From positions 806,001 through 870,000 of the forward strand of contig NZ_PTJE01000001.1 of assembly GCF_002934445.1 (NCBI RefSeq): DNA of 64,000 nt, in the 5' to 3' direction. The notes under the pieces were generated by a model. It was not told the DNA's origin, did not search any database, and saw nothing but the letters and a program-made list of their open reading frames with translations. Of this stretch, positions 8,747-17,664 are shown piece by piece. The stretch comes from Nonlabens xylanidelens. GTDB taxonomy: Bacteria; Bacteroidota; Bacteroidia; Flavobacteriales; Flavobacteriaceae. How positions within the stretch are numbered: the stretch's first letter is position 1; every line of letters starts with the position of its first letter. The translations under genes were made by a program, and so were the position numbers.

Positions 8747-11203
8747 TTATTCCCACTTAATCTGCATTCTCTTAATACGATCGGCGAGCTTTTCACTAGA
8801 TAACTTTTCGCGTAAGCGGTCTGTAATTATAGGAAATGAAAATGGAGTAGGTTGTTTGCAAGCTTTCCATACTATCGTTTGGTTTTCAATACGTTCAAAA
8901 GCTTCTCGCAAGCGATATTCTTCAATTTCTTGCTCGTAGGTTTCTGTGTATGCCTGACGGTAAAGTAAATTATCAGGTTCATTATCTCTAAATACCTCAA
9001 AGAGCAACTGACTGCTGCTTTGCAGGTGTTTTACTTTTACGGCTTTGTTAGGATAGCCGGTAAATACTAATCCAGAAATAACAGCGATATCTCTAAATTT
9101 TCTTTTGGCAAGCTCAGTGGCATTGACACTGGCTTCTAAATCTTCAAGAATCATGTCTGATGTGATGAGGTTGTTGTCCAGCACATTTTGCATATCAAAT
9201 TCTTGATCACTTAGTATTTCAAAACCGTAATCGTTATAAGCTAGCGTAAAACTGATAGGCTGTAATAAACTCATGCGATAAGCCAGGAGTCCTGCCATAG
9301 CCATGTGAACTAATCGACCTTCAAAAGGGTAAAATACCGAATGGTATCCTTCTCTAGTCTTAAACGTTTCTATCAAGAATTCATGATTCTGTGGTACAAT
9401 GCTTTCTTGCTGTTGTCTATTAATAATGTCTTTGAGCGCTTTTACCTCTGGAGTTCTCTTTTTACCGCTTTGAAAATGCTGCATTTCTTCTCTTAGTAAT
9501 TCACCTAATTGAGAGGTTAATGGCATGCGGCTACCCATCCAGCTGGTAACCTTTGCTTTTTTCTTTGAAGAATTACGCACTTGTGCTACCATTCCCTTTA
9601 AACGTACAAATTCTAGAGTACGACCGGCAAATACAAAAACATCACCACGTGATAATTGACTTATAAAATACTCTTCTATAGAACCTATGTAGCCGCCAGT
9701 AGCATATTTTACAGTAATACTAGTTCCTGTTACTATGGTTCCCATTTGTAAACGATGTCGCATGGCGATACCGCGATCGTTTATAAAATAACGACCATCC
9801 TCATCTATGGAGACCTTTTTATACTCATCATAAGATTCTAATGAAGCACTACCATAAACTATAAAGTGCAAGCACCATTCAAATTCTTCATAAGTAAGTT
9901 CTTGATAACAAAAAGTAGCCTTTACCTCTGGATATATATGATCAGGATAAAAACCTCCAGAAACGGCTAGCGTGCATAAATATTGAATAAGTACATCATA
10001 ACAATTTAGATAAGGCAGTCTGTCCTCAACAGCTTGGGTTTTAACGGCCACCTGTAAAGCGCTCGCTTCTATAAGTTCTAACGCATGTGTAGGTAAAAAG
10101 TAAATAACCGACGTTACTCCAGGTCGGTGACCAGATCTTCCTGCGCGTTGTAAAAAACGAGCTACCCCTTTGGGACTTCCTACTTGAATGATGGTTTCCA
10201 CAGGCGCAAAATCAACTCCTAAATCTAGTGAAGAGGTGCAAATACAAGCTTTTAGAGACTCGTTTCTAATAGCATTTTCTACCCAAATACGTGTTTCTTT
10301 ATTGATGGATCCATGATGCATAGCTACCTCACCAGCAAATTCTGGATGTTTATGCATTAATGCCTGAAACCACAATTCACATTGCGCTCTGGTATTAGTA
10401 AAAATCAGTGTTGATTTACTTTCGTTGATAATCTTTACAACATCTTCAAGGAGATGCAATCCTAAATGACCACGCCATGGAAATTTCTCCATCGTTTCTG
10501 GAATGATGGAGCGTACTTCTATTTCTTTTTTAAGATTTGCTTTGATGAGTACACTATTGTCATAGCGGTAAGAATCCACTCCTAATAAAACCTGTCTAGC
10601 TTGTTCTAGATTTCCTATTGTTGCACTAATTCCCCATATGCGCAGGTTTTTGTTAATTCCTGAGAGTCTAGAGAGGCCCAGTTCCATTTGTACACCACGT
10701 TTGGTGCCTAGTAGTTCGTGCCATTCATCAATAATAATGGCGTTACAATCTTTAAATACATTTACATGATCCTTAGTGGCAAGCAATAAATGCAAGCTCT
10801 CTGGGGTGGTAATTAATAAATCGGGCATGGCTTTTTTTTGCGCAGCCCTTTCTTTTGTGGTGGTGTCACCAGACCTTATTCCTACCGTAAATGGTAAGCC
10901 TATACCGTCCACAAATTTTTGCGAAGTTTGTGCTATTTCTTGAGATAGCGATCTTAAAGGTGTGATCCAGATCGCTTTTAACCCTTTTTTATTTTTGGTT
11001 TTATAATCTGGGTTTGATTTAATATAACTAAGAACTATTCCTACCCAAAGTGCGTATGTTTTACCACTACCAGTAGGTGCGTTGAGCAGTCCGTTTTTAC
11101 CAGATAGAAAAGCATCCCAAGTCTGTTTTTGAAACGGAAAAGCTTTCCAGCCTTGGGTCTCAAAATAGGATTCGGCGATATGGAGTAATTCTTTTTTTGT
11201 CAT
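8747..11203 (-). CDS. Lhr-like DEXH-box DNA helicase (ligase-associated damage-response type)
   Basis: This 818-aa SF2 helicase has motif I APTGSGKT (42-49), motif II DEWH (159-162), SAT-type motif III (193-195) and motif VI QRAGRSGHR (352-360). An Lhr-type winged-helix/C-terminal region follows. Length and motif spelling match the 'ligase-associated DNA damage response DEXH box helicase' family. Relatives are usually encoded beside an ATP-dependent DNA ligase and a metallo-exonuclease; neither gene is next to it here. Its stop lies 3 bp from the convergent stop of the giant helicase, leaving no room for an intergenic terminator. Confidence 0.85.
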   Translation of the reverse strand: MTKKELLHIAESYFETQGWKAFPFQKQTWDAFLSGKNGLLNAPTGSGKTYALWVGIVLSYIKSNPDYKTKNKKGLKAIWITPLRSLSQEIAQTSQKFVDGIGLPFTVGIRSGDTTTKERAAQKKAMPDLLITTPESLHLLLATKDHVNVFKDCNAIIIDEWHELLGTKRGVQMELGLSRLSGINKNLRIWGISATIGNLEQARQVLLGVDSYRYDNSVLIKANLKKEIEVRSIIPETMEKFPWRGHLGLHLLEDVVKIINESKSTLIFTNTRAQCELWFQALMHKHPEFAGEVAMHHGSINKETRIWVENAIRNESLKACICTSSLDLGVDFAPVETIIQVGSPKGVARFLQRAGRSGHRPGVTSVIYFLPTHALELIEASALQVAVKTQAVEDRLPYLNCYDVLIQYLCTLAVSGGFYPDHIYPEVKATFCYQELTYEEFEWCLHFIVYGSASLESYDEYKKVSIDEDGRYFINDRGIAMRHRLQMGTIVTGTSITVKYATGGYIGSIEEYFISQLSRGDVFVFAGRTLEFVRLKGMVAQVRNSSKKKAKVTSWMGSRMPLTSQLGELLREEMQHFQSGKKRTPEVKALKDIINRQQQESIVPQNHEFLIETFKTREGYHSVFYPFEGRLVHMAMAGLLAYRMSLLQPISFTLAYNDYGFEILSDQEFDMQNVLDNNLITSDMILEDLEASVNATELAKRKFRDIAVISGLVFTGYPNKAVKVKHLQSSSQLLFEVFRDNEPDNLLYRQAYTETYEQEIEEYRLREAFERIENQTIVWKACKQPTPFSFPIITDRLREKLSSEKLADRIKRMQIKWE

Positions 11204-11308
11204 GAAACTTTCTGCGTTGCTGGAAGTCTTTTAGTTAGTCGGTCTATTTGCTTCTTTTAAGTGTCTTGAAGGTCCAGTAGAGATCTTGAGATGGATTTTG
11301 TTATTTCT

Positions 11309-11324
11309 CGCTTTCGCGAAAGCG
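11309..11324. repeat. Dispersed palindrome copy 3 (intergenic, between divergent genes)
   Basis: CGCTTTCGCGAAAGCG, exact copy, about 105 bp upstream of the Lhr-like gene and 85 bp upstream of the small unknown gene. The flanking pair is T/T, so it is not extended. Confidence 0.95.
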
Positions 11325-11409
11325 TAAACAAATTATAAATCAAGAATAAGAAATAAAATAATGGACTTGTGTTAGTAACCTATTAAATTTGAATCTTTAA
11401 AGTCAACAT

Positions 11410-11715
11410 ATGTCAGAAAAGCTTACCATTTTACAAGATAAATTAGAAGATAGGCATCATGTTTTTATGGTGTACAAGAGTCAGGTAAATAAAGATTTAC
11501 AGCGATCTGGTTATGAGTCTATAGAAATTAATGAACCTAAGGAATTTCTAGATGCTCTAGTTTCTTTATTAAACGAGGCAATAGAAGATAGTGATCCTAA
11601 ATTGCAACAGTTATATTACCTGGCAGATGTGCAAGAAAAAAACCTAGAACAAGGTATTATTCTAGGTTTCATTATGAGAGAATGGAGTAAAATTCAATTT
11701 AGATTGAGGCAGTAA
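11410..11715 (+). CDS. Small soluble protein of unknown function
   Basis: The 101-aa product is charged, helical and lacks a signal peptide or membrane segment. I do not recognise a domain. It begins at the first ATG after a long stop-rich leader, and codon use resembles its neighbours, so it is probably a real gene. It is divergent from the Lhr-like helicase gene and convergent with the barrel protein gene, so it appears to be transcribed alone. Confidence 0.6.
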   Translation: MSEKLTILQDKLEDRHHVFMVYKSQVNKDLQRSGYESIEINEPKEFLDALVSLLNEAIEDSDPKLQQLYYLADVQEKNLEQGIILGFIMREWSKIQFRLRQ

Positions 11716-11740
11716 CTCCGTATAATTATAAAACAATTCA

Positions 11741-12280
11741 TTAAAACAGCACCCTAACAAATGGTTGTATGCCATTTTGATACACACTTTTACGATCATT
11801 ATATAGGACATCATATCGAGCGCCTATTACAAAATTACCTTGTTGATATCCTGCGCCTAAAAATAAGGCAGGCACCCAGTAGGTGTCATTAAAAGCAGGA
11901 TTATCAAAGTTTCTATTCACATGTAAATATTCAAAATCACCACTAACCTGGAGAAAATCTAGCGGTTGCGCAATAGCTATTAAACTACCACCAGCAATGT
12001 TAGATTTATAACCTTGTACGCTAGAATTATTGTTAGGATCAAATTCTGAATAGCTATAATTGAGACCAGCACCTAGACCAACAAACTGATTTACCTGATA
12101 AATGGCTTGTGGTGCGATTAATATAGATGTGTAGCTATTTCCAAAGTTTGCGCCTACATTTCCTCCAAATCGGACTTTTTTCCAAAATTCGGATTCATTT
12201 TGATTCTGACTGAAAGAAATGCAAGAAAACAGACCGAATAATGATAATATGATAATGTTTTTAAAATAATAGGTTTTCAT
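11741..12280 (-). CDS. Outer-membrane beta-barrel protein
   Basis: The 179-aa product starts with a Sec signal peptide (MKTYYFKNIIILSLFGLFSCISFSQ, cleavage probably after FSQ). Alternating hydrophobic/polar strands with GxxF/GxGxNYS patterns follow, ending in VLF, a C-terminal aromatic typical of outer-membrane barrels. I chose the ATG at 12280: the frame stays open upstream but the added residues are not signal-like and would overlap the sucA start. Homologues beside sucA in flavobacteria are sometimes labelled 'alpha-ketoglutarate decarboxylase', which the sequence does not support. Function unknown. Confidence 0.7.
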   Translation of the reverse strand: MKTYYFKNIIILSLFGLFSCISFSQNQNESEFWKKVRFGGNVGANFGNSYTSILIAPQAIYQVNQFVGLGAGLNYSYSEFDPNNNSSVQGYKSNIAGGSLIAIAQPLDFLQVSGDFEYLHVNRNFDNPAFNDTYWVPALFLGAGYQQGNFVIGARYDVLYNDRKSVYQNGIQPFVRVLF

Positions 12281-12348
12281 GATAGAATGATTAACAAATT
12301 GTAGTGTTATAAATATACAAAACCTTATGCCATGACAACGTATTTCTT

Positions 12349-12356
12349 TATTTTTG
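12349..12356 (+). promoter_or_regulatory. Candidate -7 promoter element for sucAB
   Basis: TATTTTTG matches TAnnTTTG, 39 nt before the sucA start. The -33 box is not clear. Confidence 0.4.
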
Positions 12357-12395
12357 CCATAACAATTGATAAAAAGGATAAATTTCCTTCCATAT

Positions 12396-15140
12396 ATGGA
12401 CAAGTTTTCATTTCTCAATGCAGCTCACACTGCTCAGTTCGCACAACTTTACGACGAATATTTAATTAATCCTGATCAAGTAGAGCCGTCATGGCGTGCT
12501 TTTTTTCAAGGATTTGACTTTGGTATGGAGAGCGCCCACGAGGGTGATCTTATAGTAGAGCACTCAGGAACACCGGTTGCGGTGCCTGAAAATGTGCAAA
12601 AAGAATTTCAAGTAGTTAAATTAATTGATGCCTATCGTACAAGAGGTCATTTGTTTACTAAAACAAATCCTGTAAGAGATAGACGTAATTATGAACCTAA
12701 ACTAGATCTGGTCAACTTCGGTCTTTCTGATAGTGATCTAGATACCGTTTTTGATTCTGGCGAGTTAATAGGCGTAGGTAAAACTACTCTTAGGAACATA
12801 GTCGCTCATTTAACTAAAATCTATTGCGAGAGTATAGGTGTAGAATACATGTATATACGTAAGCCAGATGAGGTGAAGTGGATACAAAACTGGTTGCACA
12901 AAAATGATAACCATCCTACTTTTAATAAGGAAGAGAAAATACAGATTTTAAAGAAACTTAATGAAGCTGTTTCTTTTGAATCATTTCTTCATACTAAATA
13001 TGTAGGACAGAAACGTTTTTCTCTAGAAGGAAACGAGTCTTTAATTCCTGCACTAGATGCGTTGATAGAAAATGCAGCAGATAAAGGTGTGGATCAATTT
13101 GTTTTAGGAATGGCTCACCGTGGTCGTTTAAATGTGTTGACTAACATTTTTGGAAAGCCTGTAAAGGATATCTTTTCAGAATTTGACGGTAAAGACTACG
13201 AGCAAGATATTTTTGATGGTGATGTAAAGTATCACTTAGGATATACAAGTAAAAGAAAAACCGATAATGGTAACGATATCAACATTAATATCGTACCTAA
13301 TCCATCTCACCTAGAAACAGTAGGTGCGGTAGTAGAAGGTATTACACGTGCAAAACAAGATATGCACACGCCTGAGAATTTTTCTAAGGTGTTACCTATT
13401 GTACTACATGGTGATGCAGCAATTGCTGGTCAGGGAATCGTGTATGAAGTAGTGCAAATGGCACAACTAGATGCTTATAAAACTGCAGGTACTATTCACT
13501 TAGTTGTAAATAATCAAGTAGGTTTTACCACTAATTACCTAGACGCAAGATCTAGTACCTATTGTACAGATATTGCAAAAGTGACTCTTTCTCCGGTATT
13601 GCATGTAAATGCAGACGACGCTGAGGCAGTAGTTCATGCGATGAATTTTGCACTAGATTACCGTATGGAATTTGGTCGTGATGTATTTATCGATTTATTA
13701 GGTTATAGAAAATATGGTCATAATGAAGGTGATGAGCCTCGTTTTACACAACCACAATTATATAAAGCGATAGGAAAGCATAAAAATCCACGTGATATTT
13801 ATGCAGACAGATTACTTAAAGAAGGAATTATAAATAATTCTAAAGTAAAAGAATTAGAAAAGCAATATAAAGAACGTCTAGAAGAAGAACTTGCTACTTC
13901 TCGCCAGATGGAAAATACCATCATCACACCATTCATGCAAGATGAGTGGAATGGTTTTGAACAAGCGACGGAAGTGGAAATGATGCAACAGGTAGAAACT
14001 GGTGTAGATCGCAAAATTCTAGAAGAAATAACTGCGACTATTTCTAAGCTGCCAGAAGATCGCAACTTCATTAGAAAAATAAAGAAGATTGTAGAAACAC
14101 GTCAGAAAATGTTTGATGAAGACCGACTAGACTGGGCTATGGGAGAACATCTAGCTTATGGTTCTTTAATGCAAGAAGGTTTTAATGTAAGAATGAGTGG
14201 TCAGGATGTAGAAAGAGGTACTTTTTCTCACCGTCACGCAGTGGTCAAATCAGAGAATAATGAGCATGAGTTTATTTTACACAATAACCTTGATGTAAAA
14301 GGACAGATGTATATTTACAATTCCCACCTTTCAGAGTATGGAGTGGTAGGATTTGAATATGGTTATGCACTGGCACGACCTAAAACTCTTACAATATGGG
14401 AAGCACAATTTGGAGATTTCTCAAATGGTGCACAAATTATGATGGACCAGTACATCAGCGCTGGAGAAGATAAGTGGAAAAACCAGAACGGTCTTGTAAA
14501 GTTATTGCCTCACGGTTATGAAGGTCAAGGAGCAGAGCATTCTAGTGCACGTATAGAAAGATATTTGCAGCTTTGTGCAAAGGATAATATGTTTATGGCA
14601 AACTGTACAACGCCAGCAAATATATTCCACCTGCTACGCAGACAGATGAAGACTAATTACCGTAAACCACTTGTTGTATTCACTCCTAAATCTTTATTGC
14701 GTTACCCTAAAGCGGTAAGCGCGGTGTCAGAATTTGAGAACGGGCATTTTCAAGAAGTTATAGATGTTGATGGTGACGCTTTCGCGAAAGCGGAAACATT
14801 AGTATTCACCTCTGGTAAATTCTATTATGATCTATTAGAATATAGAGAAGAAAATAACTGTACCGATGTGGCGCTGGTAAGACTAGAACAATTGTTCCCA
14901 CTACCAGTAGATCAAATGCAAGAAATTATTAAAAAATACGGTTCTAAAGATGTCGTTTGGGCACAAGAAGAGCCTAGAAATATGGGAGCATATTCCCACT
15001 TGATGTTACACATGCCAGAAACAAGAACATGGCGCGTGTGCTCCAGAAATATGTATGCAACACCTGCTTCAGGAAGTTCTACAAGATCTAAGAGAAGACA
15101 GGCAAGAATAATAGAAGATGTATTTAATACCAATAAATAA
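12396..15140 (+). CDS. sucA: 2-oxoglutarate dehydrogenase E1 component
   Basis: This thiamine-diphosphate enzyme decarboxylates 2-oxoglutarate and passes succinyl to the lipoyl arm of SucB in the TCA cycle. The 914-aa product starts MDKFSFLNAAH, the typical N-terminal E2-binding segment (LYDEYLINPDQVEPSWRAFF). I prefer this ATG over one 30 nt upstream because family members start here. The E1 core shows MAHRGRLNVL, a GDAAIAGQGIVYE ThDP segment and NNQVGFTT; the transketolase-type half follows with HGYEGQGAEHSSAR. Length is normal. sucB follows after 3 bp, so the two are co-transcribed. A palindrome copy at 14777-14792 encodes AFAKA (residues 795-799). Confidence 0.97.
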   Translation: MDKFSFLNAAHTAQFAQLYDEYLINPDQVEPSWRAFFQGFDFGMESAHEGDLIVEHSGTPVAVPENVQKEFQVVKLIDAYRTRGHLFTKTNPVRDRRNYEPKLDLVNFGLSDSDLDTVFDSGELIGVGKTTLRNIVAHLTKIYCESIGVEYMYIRKPDEVKWIQNWLHKNDNHPTFNKEEKIQILKKLNEAVSFESFLHTKYVGQKRFSLEGNESLIPALDALIENAADKGVDQFVLGMAHRGRLNVLTNIFGKPVKDIFSEFDGKDYEQDIFDGDVKYHLGYTSKRKTDNGNDININIVPNPSHLETVGAVVEGITRAKQDMHTPENFSKVLPIVLHGDAAIAGQGIVYEVVQMAQLDAYKTAGTIHLVVNNQVGFTTNYLDARSSTYCTDIAKVTLSPVLHVNADDAEAVVHAMNFALDYRMEFGRDVFIDLLGYRKYGHNEGDEPRFTQPQLYKAIGKHKNPRDIYADRLLKEGIINNSKVKELEKQYKERLEEELATSRQMENTIITPFMQDEWNGFEQATEVEMMQQVETGVDRKILEEITATISKLPEDRNFIRKIKKIVETRQKMFDEDRLDWAMGEHLAYGSLMQEGFNVRMSGQDVERGTFSHRHAVVKSENNEHEFILHNNLDVKGQMYIYNSHLSEYGVVGFEYGYALARPKTLTIWEAQFGDFSNGAQIMMDQYISAGEDKWKNQNGLVKLLPHGYEGQGAEHSSARIERYLQLCAKDNMFMANCTTPANIFHLLRRQMKTNYRKPLVVFTPKSLLRYPKAVSAVSEFENGHFQEVIDVDGDAFAKAETLVFTSGKFYYDLLEYREENNCTDVALVRLEQLFPLPVDQMQEIIKKYGSKDVVWAQEEPRNMGAYSHLMLHMPETRTWRVCSRNMYATPASGSSTRSKRRQARIIEDVFNTNK
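14777..14792. repeat. Dispersed palindrome copy 4 (in sucA)
   Basis: CGCTTTCGCGAAAGCG, exact copy, read in frame as (D)AFAKA near the C-terminal third of SucA. Confidence 0.95.
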
Positions 15141-15143
15141 ATT

Positions 15144-16355
15144 ATGGCTCTAGAAATGAAAGTGCCTTCACCAGGCGAGTCGATTACAGAAGTAGAAATA
15201 GCAGAATGGTTAGTTGCCGATGGTGACTGGGTTGAGAAAGACCAAGCCATAGCAGAGGTAGATAGCGATAAAGCTACCCTAGAATTACCAGCTGAAGCGA
15301 GTGGTATTATTACCCTAAAGGCTGAAGAAGGTGATGCTGTTGCGGTGGGTGCTGTTGTGTGTCATATTGATACAGAAGCTGCAAAGCCAGAAGGTGATGC
15401 TCCCGCTGCCAAAGTAGAGGCTACTCCTGAAGTTAAAGCCACCCCTGCACCACAAGTTGAAAAGACTAAAGAAACTTATGCTAGCGGTACTGCAAGTCCT
15501 GCAGCAAAGAAAATTCTTGATGAAAAAGGTGTAGATACTAAATCTGTTTCTGGTAGCGGTCGTGATGGTCGTATTACTAAGAACGATGCAGTAAATGCAA
15601 AACCTTCTATGGGTACTCCAGGAAATGGATCTCGTGGTGAGTCACGTTCTAAGCTTTCTATGTTGCGTAGAAAAGTAGCAGAGCGTCTAGTAAGTGTTAA
15701 GAATGAAACTGCAATGTTGACTACTTTTAATGAAGTTGACATGAAACCTATCTTTGATTTACGTAAAGATCATAAGGAAGCGTTTAAGTCTAAACACGGT
15801 GTAGGATTAGGATTTATGTCTTTCTTTACCAAAGCTGTAACTAGAGCGCTAGAAATGTATCCAGCGGTTAATTCTATGATCGATGGGAAAGAGATGGTTT
15901 CTTATGATTTTGCAGATATTTCTATCGCGGTTTCTGGCCCTAAAGGATTAATGGTTCCTGTAATTAGAAATGCAGAAAACCTTTCTTTTAGAGGAGTAGA
16001 ACAAGAAGTAAAAAGACTTGCATTAAGAGCAAGAGATGGAAACATCACTATTGATGAGATGACTGGTGGTACGTTTACGATTACTAACGGAGGTGTTTTC
16101 GGTAGTATGATGAGTACACCTATTATCAACCCACCACAGAGTGCAATTTTAGGAATGCACAACATTATAGAACGTCCAGTAGTAGTAGATGGTAATATCG
16201 TAGCACGTCCTATGATGTATCTAGCTGTTTCTTATGACCACCGTATCATCGATGGAAAAGAATCTGTAGGCTTCTTAGTGGCTATTAAAGAAGCTCTAGA
16301 AAATCCAATAGAGATATTGATGGATAATGATGTGAAGAAGGCGTTAGAACTTTAA
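15144..16355 (+). CDS. sucB: 2-oxoglutarate dehydrogenase E2, dihydrolipoamide succinyltransferase
   Basis: The 403-aa product has one N-terminal lipoyl domain (residues 1-80; lipoylated Lys43 in DSDKATLE), an Ala/Pro/Lys-rich hinge, a peripheral-subunit-binding domain (about 112-150, [12 protein letters not shown] to [11 protein letters not shown]), and the catalytic domain. The active-site signature HxxxDG is His366-Asp370-Gly371 (SYDHRIIDG). It forms the core of the 2-oxoglutarate dehydrogenase complex and transfers succinyl to CoA. It sits 3 bp after sucA, ends at a strong terminator, and E3 (lpd) is not in this window. Confidence 0.97.
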   Translation: MALEMKVPSPGESITEVEIAEWLVADGDWVEKDQAIAEVDSDKATLELPAEASGIITLKAEEGDAVAVGAVVCHIDTEAAKPEGDAPAAKVEATPEVKATPAPQVEKTKETYASGTASPAAKKILDEKGVDTKSVSGSGRDGRITKNDAVNAKPSMGTPGNGSRGESRSKLSMLRRKVAERLVSVKNETAMLTTFNEVDMKPIFDLRKDHKEAFKSKHGVGLGFMSFFTKAVTRALEMYPAVNSMIDGKEMVSYDFADISIAVSGPKGLMVPVIRNAENLSFRGVEQEVKRLALRARDGNITIDEMTGGTFTITNGGVFGSMMSTPIINPPQSAILGMHNIIERPVVVDGNIVARPMMYLAVSYDHRIIDGKESVGFLVAIKEALENPIEILMDNDVKKALEL

Positions 16356-16393
16356 TTCCTTTTTTAATTAATAATTATTGATTTGCATATATG

Positions 16394-16430
16394 AAATACC
16401 AAGCTAGAAATGGCTTGGTATTTTTTTATG
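16394..16430 (+). terminator. Rho-independent terminator after sucB
   Basis: An 11-bp perfect stem (AAATACCAAGC / GCTTGGTATTT) with an 8-nt loop is followed by a T-run, 38 nt after the sucB stop. Confidence 0.85.
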
Positions 16431-16527
16431 CTGATTTTTATTATTCATTAATTTGGGTTTGAAAATATTTCATCCCCTTTTATGTATGTAAAATGAATAT
16501 CAACTAGTAAACCAACCAGGTGGAGAT

Positions 16528-16845
16528 ATGGGTAGAGCGATTGATGAATTATTTGCGCAAATATTTTCTGGACTCAATTTTGGTGATCCTCAACATTTGT
16601 TGATGGCCAATGCCTTTGTCGAAGCTATTGGAAATTCATTAGAACAATGGCATAATGATCCTAGTGTAAGTAGCATTGAATATGCTAGAATGGCTTGGTC
16701 TGGTGCGATGAAAGCTAGTACAGCCTTTCAAGATCTTGACTTTAATTTTCAAAATGATTCAAATACTAGAAATGCCGTTGAATCTCAAGTTTTTTCACCA
16801 AATCAACAATTTCCATTATTGGGAATAATACCAAATGATTGTTAA
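16528..16845 (+). CDS. Small protein of unknown function, accessory region
   Basis: The 105-aa product is soluble and contains FSGLNFGDPQHLLMANAFVEAIGNSLEQWHNDP. I do not recognise a family. The same frame is open for 12 further codons upstream (back to a TAA at 16489-16491) and reads NEYQLVNQPGGD with no start codon, so this may be the tail of a once longer protein. Its stop is directly followed by the ATG of the next gene (TAAATG), implying coupling. Size, the paired exported protein and the disturbed surroundings are compatible with a toxin/immunity remnant, but there is no domain evidence for that. Confidence 0.45.
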   Translation: MGRAIDELFAQIFSGLNFGDPQHLLMANAFVEAIGNSLEQWHNDPSVSSIEYARMAWSGAMKASTAFQDLDFNFQNDSNTRNAVESQVFSPNQQFPLLGIIPNDC

Positions 16846-17406
16846 ATGAAAACGATTCTTTTTACTTTTTTGCTGTTTGTATTTAACTGTGAAACACAAA
16901 CACAAACATCAGCCTCATACGATAGTGAGGTTTATCGATTGATCAATGCGATTTTTAAATCAAAAAATAACCACAGTCAAAACACTTTAATACCGATTAA
17001 TATTTATCATGATTTAAATCAATCTAGCAAAAATATTGAAGATGAGTTGTTATCGAGATTATTAAATACTGCAAATAATGAAATAGCAATTTCTTTGCCT
17101 GCAAGTATTCTTGAGGCCAAAAATTGGAAATCTACTAATACAGACTTTAAAAGTGATCGTTTTGATCAAAATAAGGTTATCGTTAAAAATGTTGTTTTTT
17201 GCGATCCATCAGATTGTAATCTCGTTAAGAAAAATGACAAAACAAATTTAATTTATACTATAAATGCCATCTTGTTTTTAGATAATTACGCTATAATTTA
17301 AACTACGCATATGTCATCTTTCATTACTGTTTATTTATACAAAAGAGTAGGTGATGATTTTCAAAGACAAGCAATGATTACAGATCCTCCACTAGGATAC
17401 GAGTAA
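16846..17406 (+). pseudogene. Exported protein interrupted by an in-frame TAA (possible 186-aa original)
   Basis: The first 151 codons (16846-17301) encode a signal peptide (MKTILFTFLLFVFNCETQTQ) and a mature part with a Cys pair (CDPSDC) near 124-129. After TAA at 17299-17301 the same frame stays open for 34 codons to a second TAA at 17404-17406, reading TTHMSSFITVYLYKRVGDDFQRQAMITDPPLGYE. This is a protein-like tail that continues the beta-rich character of the C-terminus. I read it as one gene split by a nonsense codon. Alternatives are a genuine 151-aa protein with a tiny 31-aa ORF at 17311-17406, or a sequencing error. It abuts the upstream small gene and ends before the first duplicated terminator. 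Confidence 0.5.
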
Positions 17407-17426
17407 TTTTAAATATTATTTGAAAT

Positions 17427-17474
17427 AAAAAAACCTCCCATGAAAAACGTAGTTTTTCATGGGAGGTTTTTTTT
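17427..17474. terminator. Strong bidirectional hairpin terminator (duplicated copy A)
   Basis: A perfect 15-bp stem CCTCCCATGAAAAAC / GTTTTTCATGGGAGG with a 3-nt loop GTA has an A-run on the left and a T-run on the right, so it can act on both strands. It is a diverged copy of the fabD terminator at 19945-19989. Confidence 0.9.
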
Positions 17475-17664
17475 CTGAGAATGCAATAAACTTTATTCTC
17501 CTTGATCTAATTTCTTACTCGGCAATACTACCTTGACTCACTGTGGTAGAGCGATCTATTTTCTTAATCAAGCCTTGTAATGCTTTTCCTGGACCTACTT
17601 CTATAAATTCTGTAGCGCCGTCTTTAATCATCTCTTGAATAGACTGTGTCCATTTTATTGGTGC
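17434..17664. repeat. Direct repeat copy A: duplicated fabD 3' end plus terminator
   Basis: This block is collinear with 19949-20179 at a constant offset of 2515 bp. It contains the terminator hairpin, the spacer and the last 46 codons of fabD. Over the coding part (17515-17655) I count 3 differences in 141 bp; the spacer shows 4 more. Similarity fades after about 17664, where NHL-like coding remnants begin. Confidence 0.92.
17515..17655 (-). pseudogene. fabD 3' fragment (last 46 codons)
   Basis: The minus strand reads [20 protein letters not shown] and continues to QGSIAE and a stop, matching residues 250-295 of the intact FabD encoded at 20030-20917 with one amino-acid change (Ile for Val near the end). 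There is no start and no catalytic Ser/His, so it cannot make a working transacylase. It is fused in position to the decayed NHL-like gene. Confidence 0.92.

Noticed and set aside
8812-8829. A TTTTCGCGTAAGCGG stretch in the Lhr-like gene resembling the palindrome
   Set aside because: Several mismatches break the symmetry; without more examples it cannot be called a copy.
12366-12395. Upstream start for sucA adding MIKRINFLPY
   Set aside because: Family members start at MDKFSFLN; the codon at 12366 lies too close to the -7 element.
12281-12418. N-terminal extension of the barrel protein by 46 residues
   Set aside because: It would bury the signal peptide and overlap the sucA start.
17311-17406. 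Stand-alone 31-aa gene
   Set aside because: It is in frame with, and directly downstream of, the interrupted exported protein, so it is better read as its tail.
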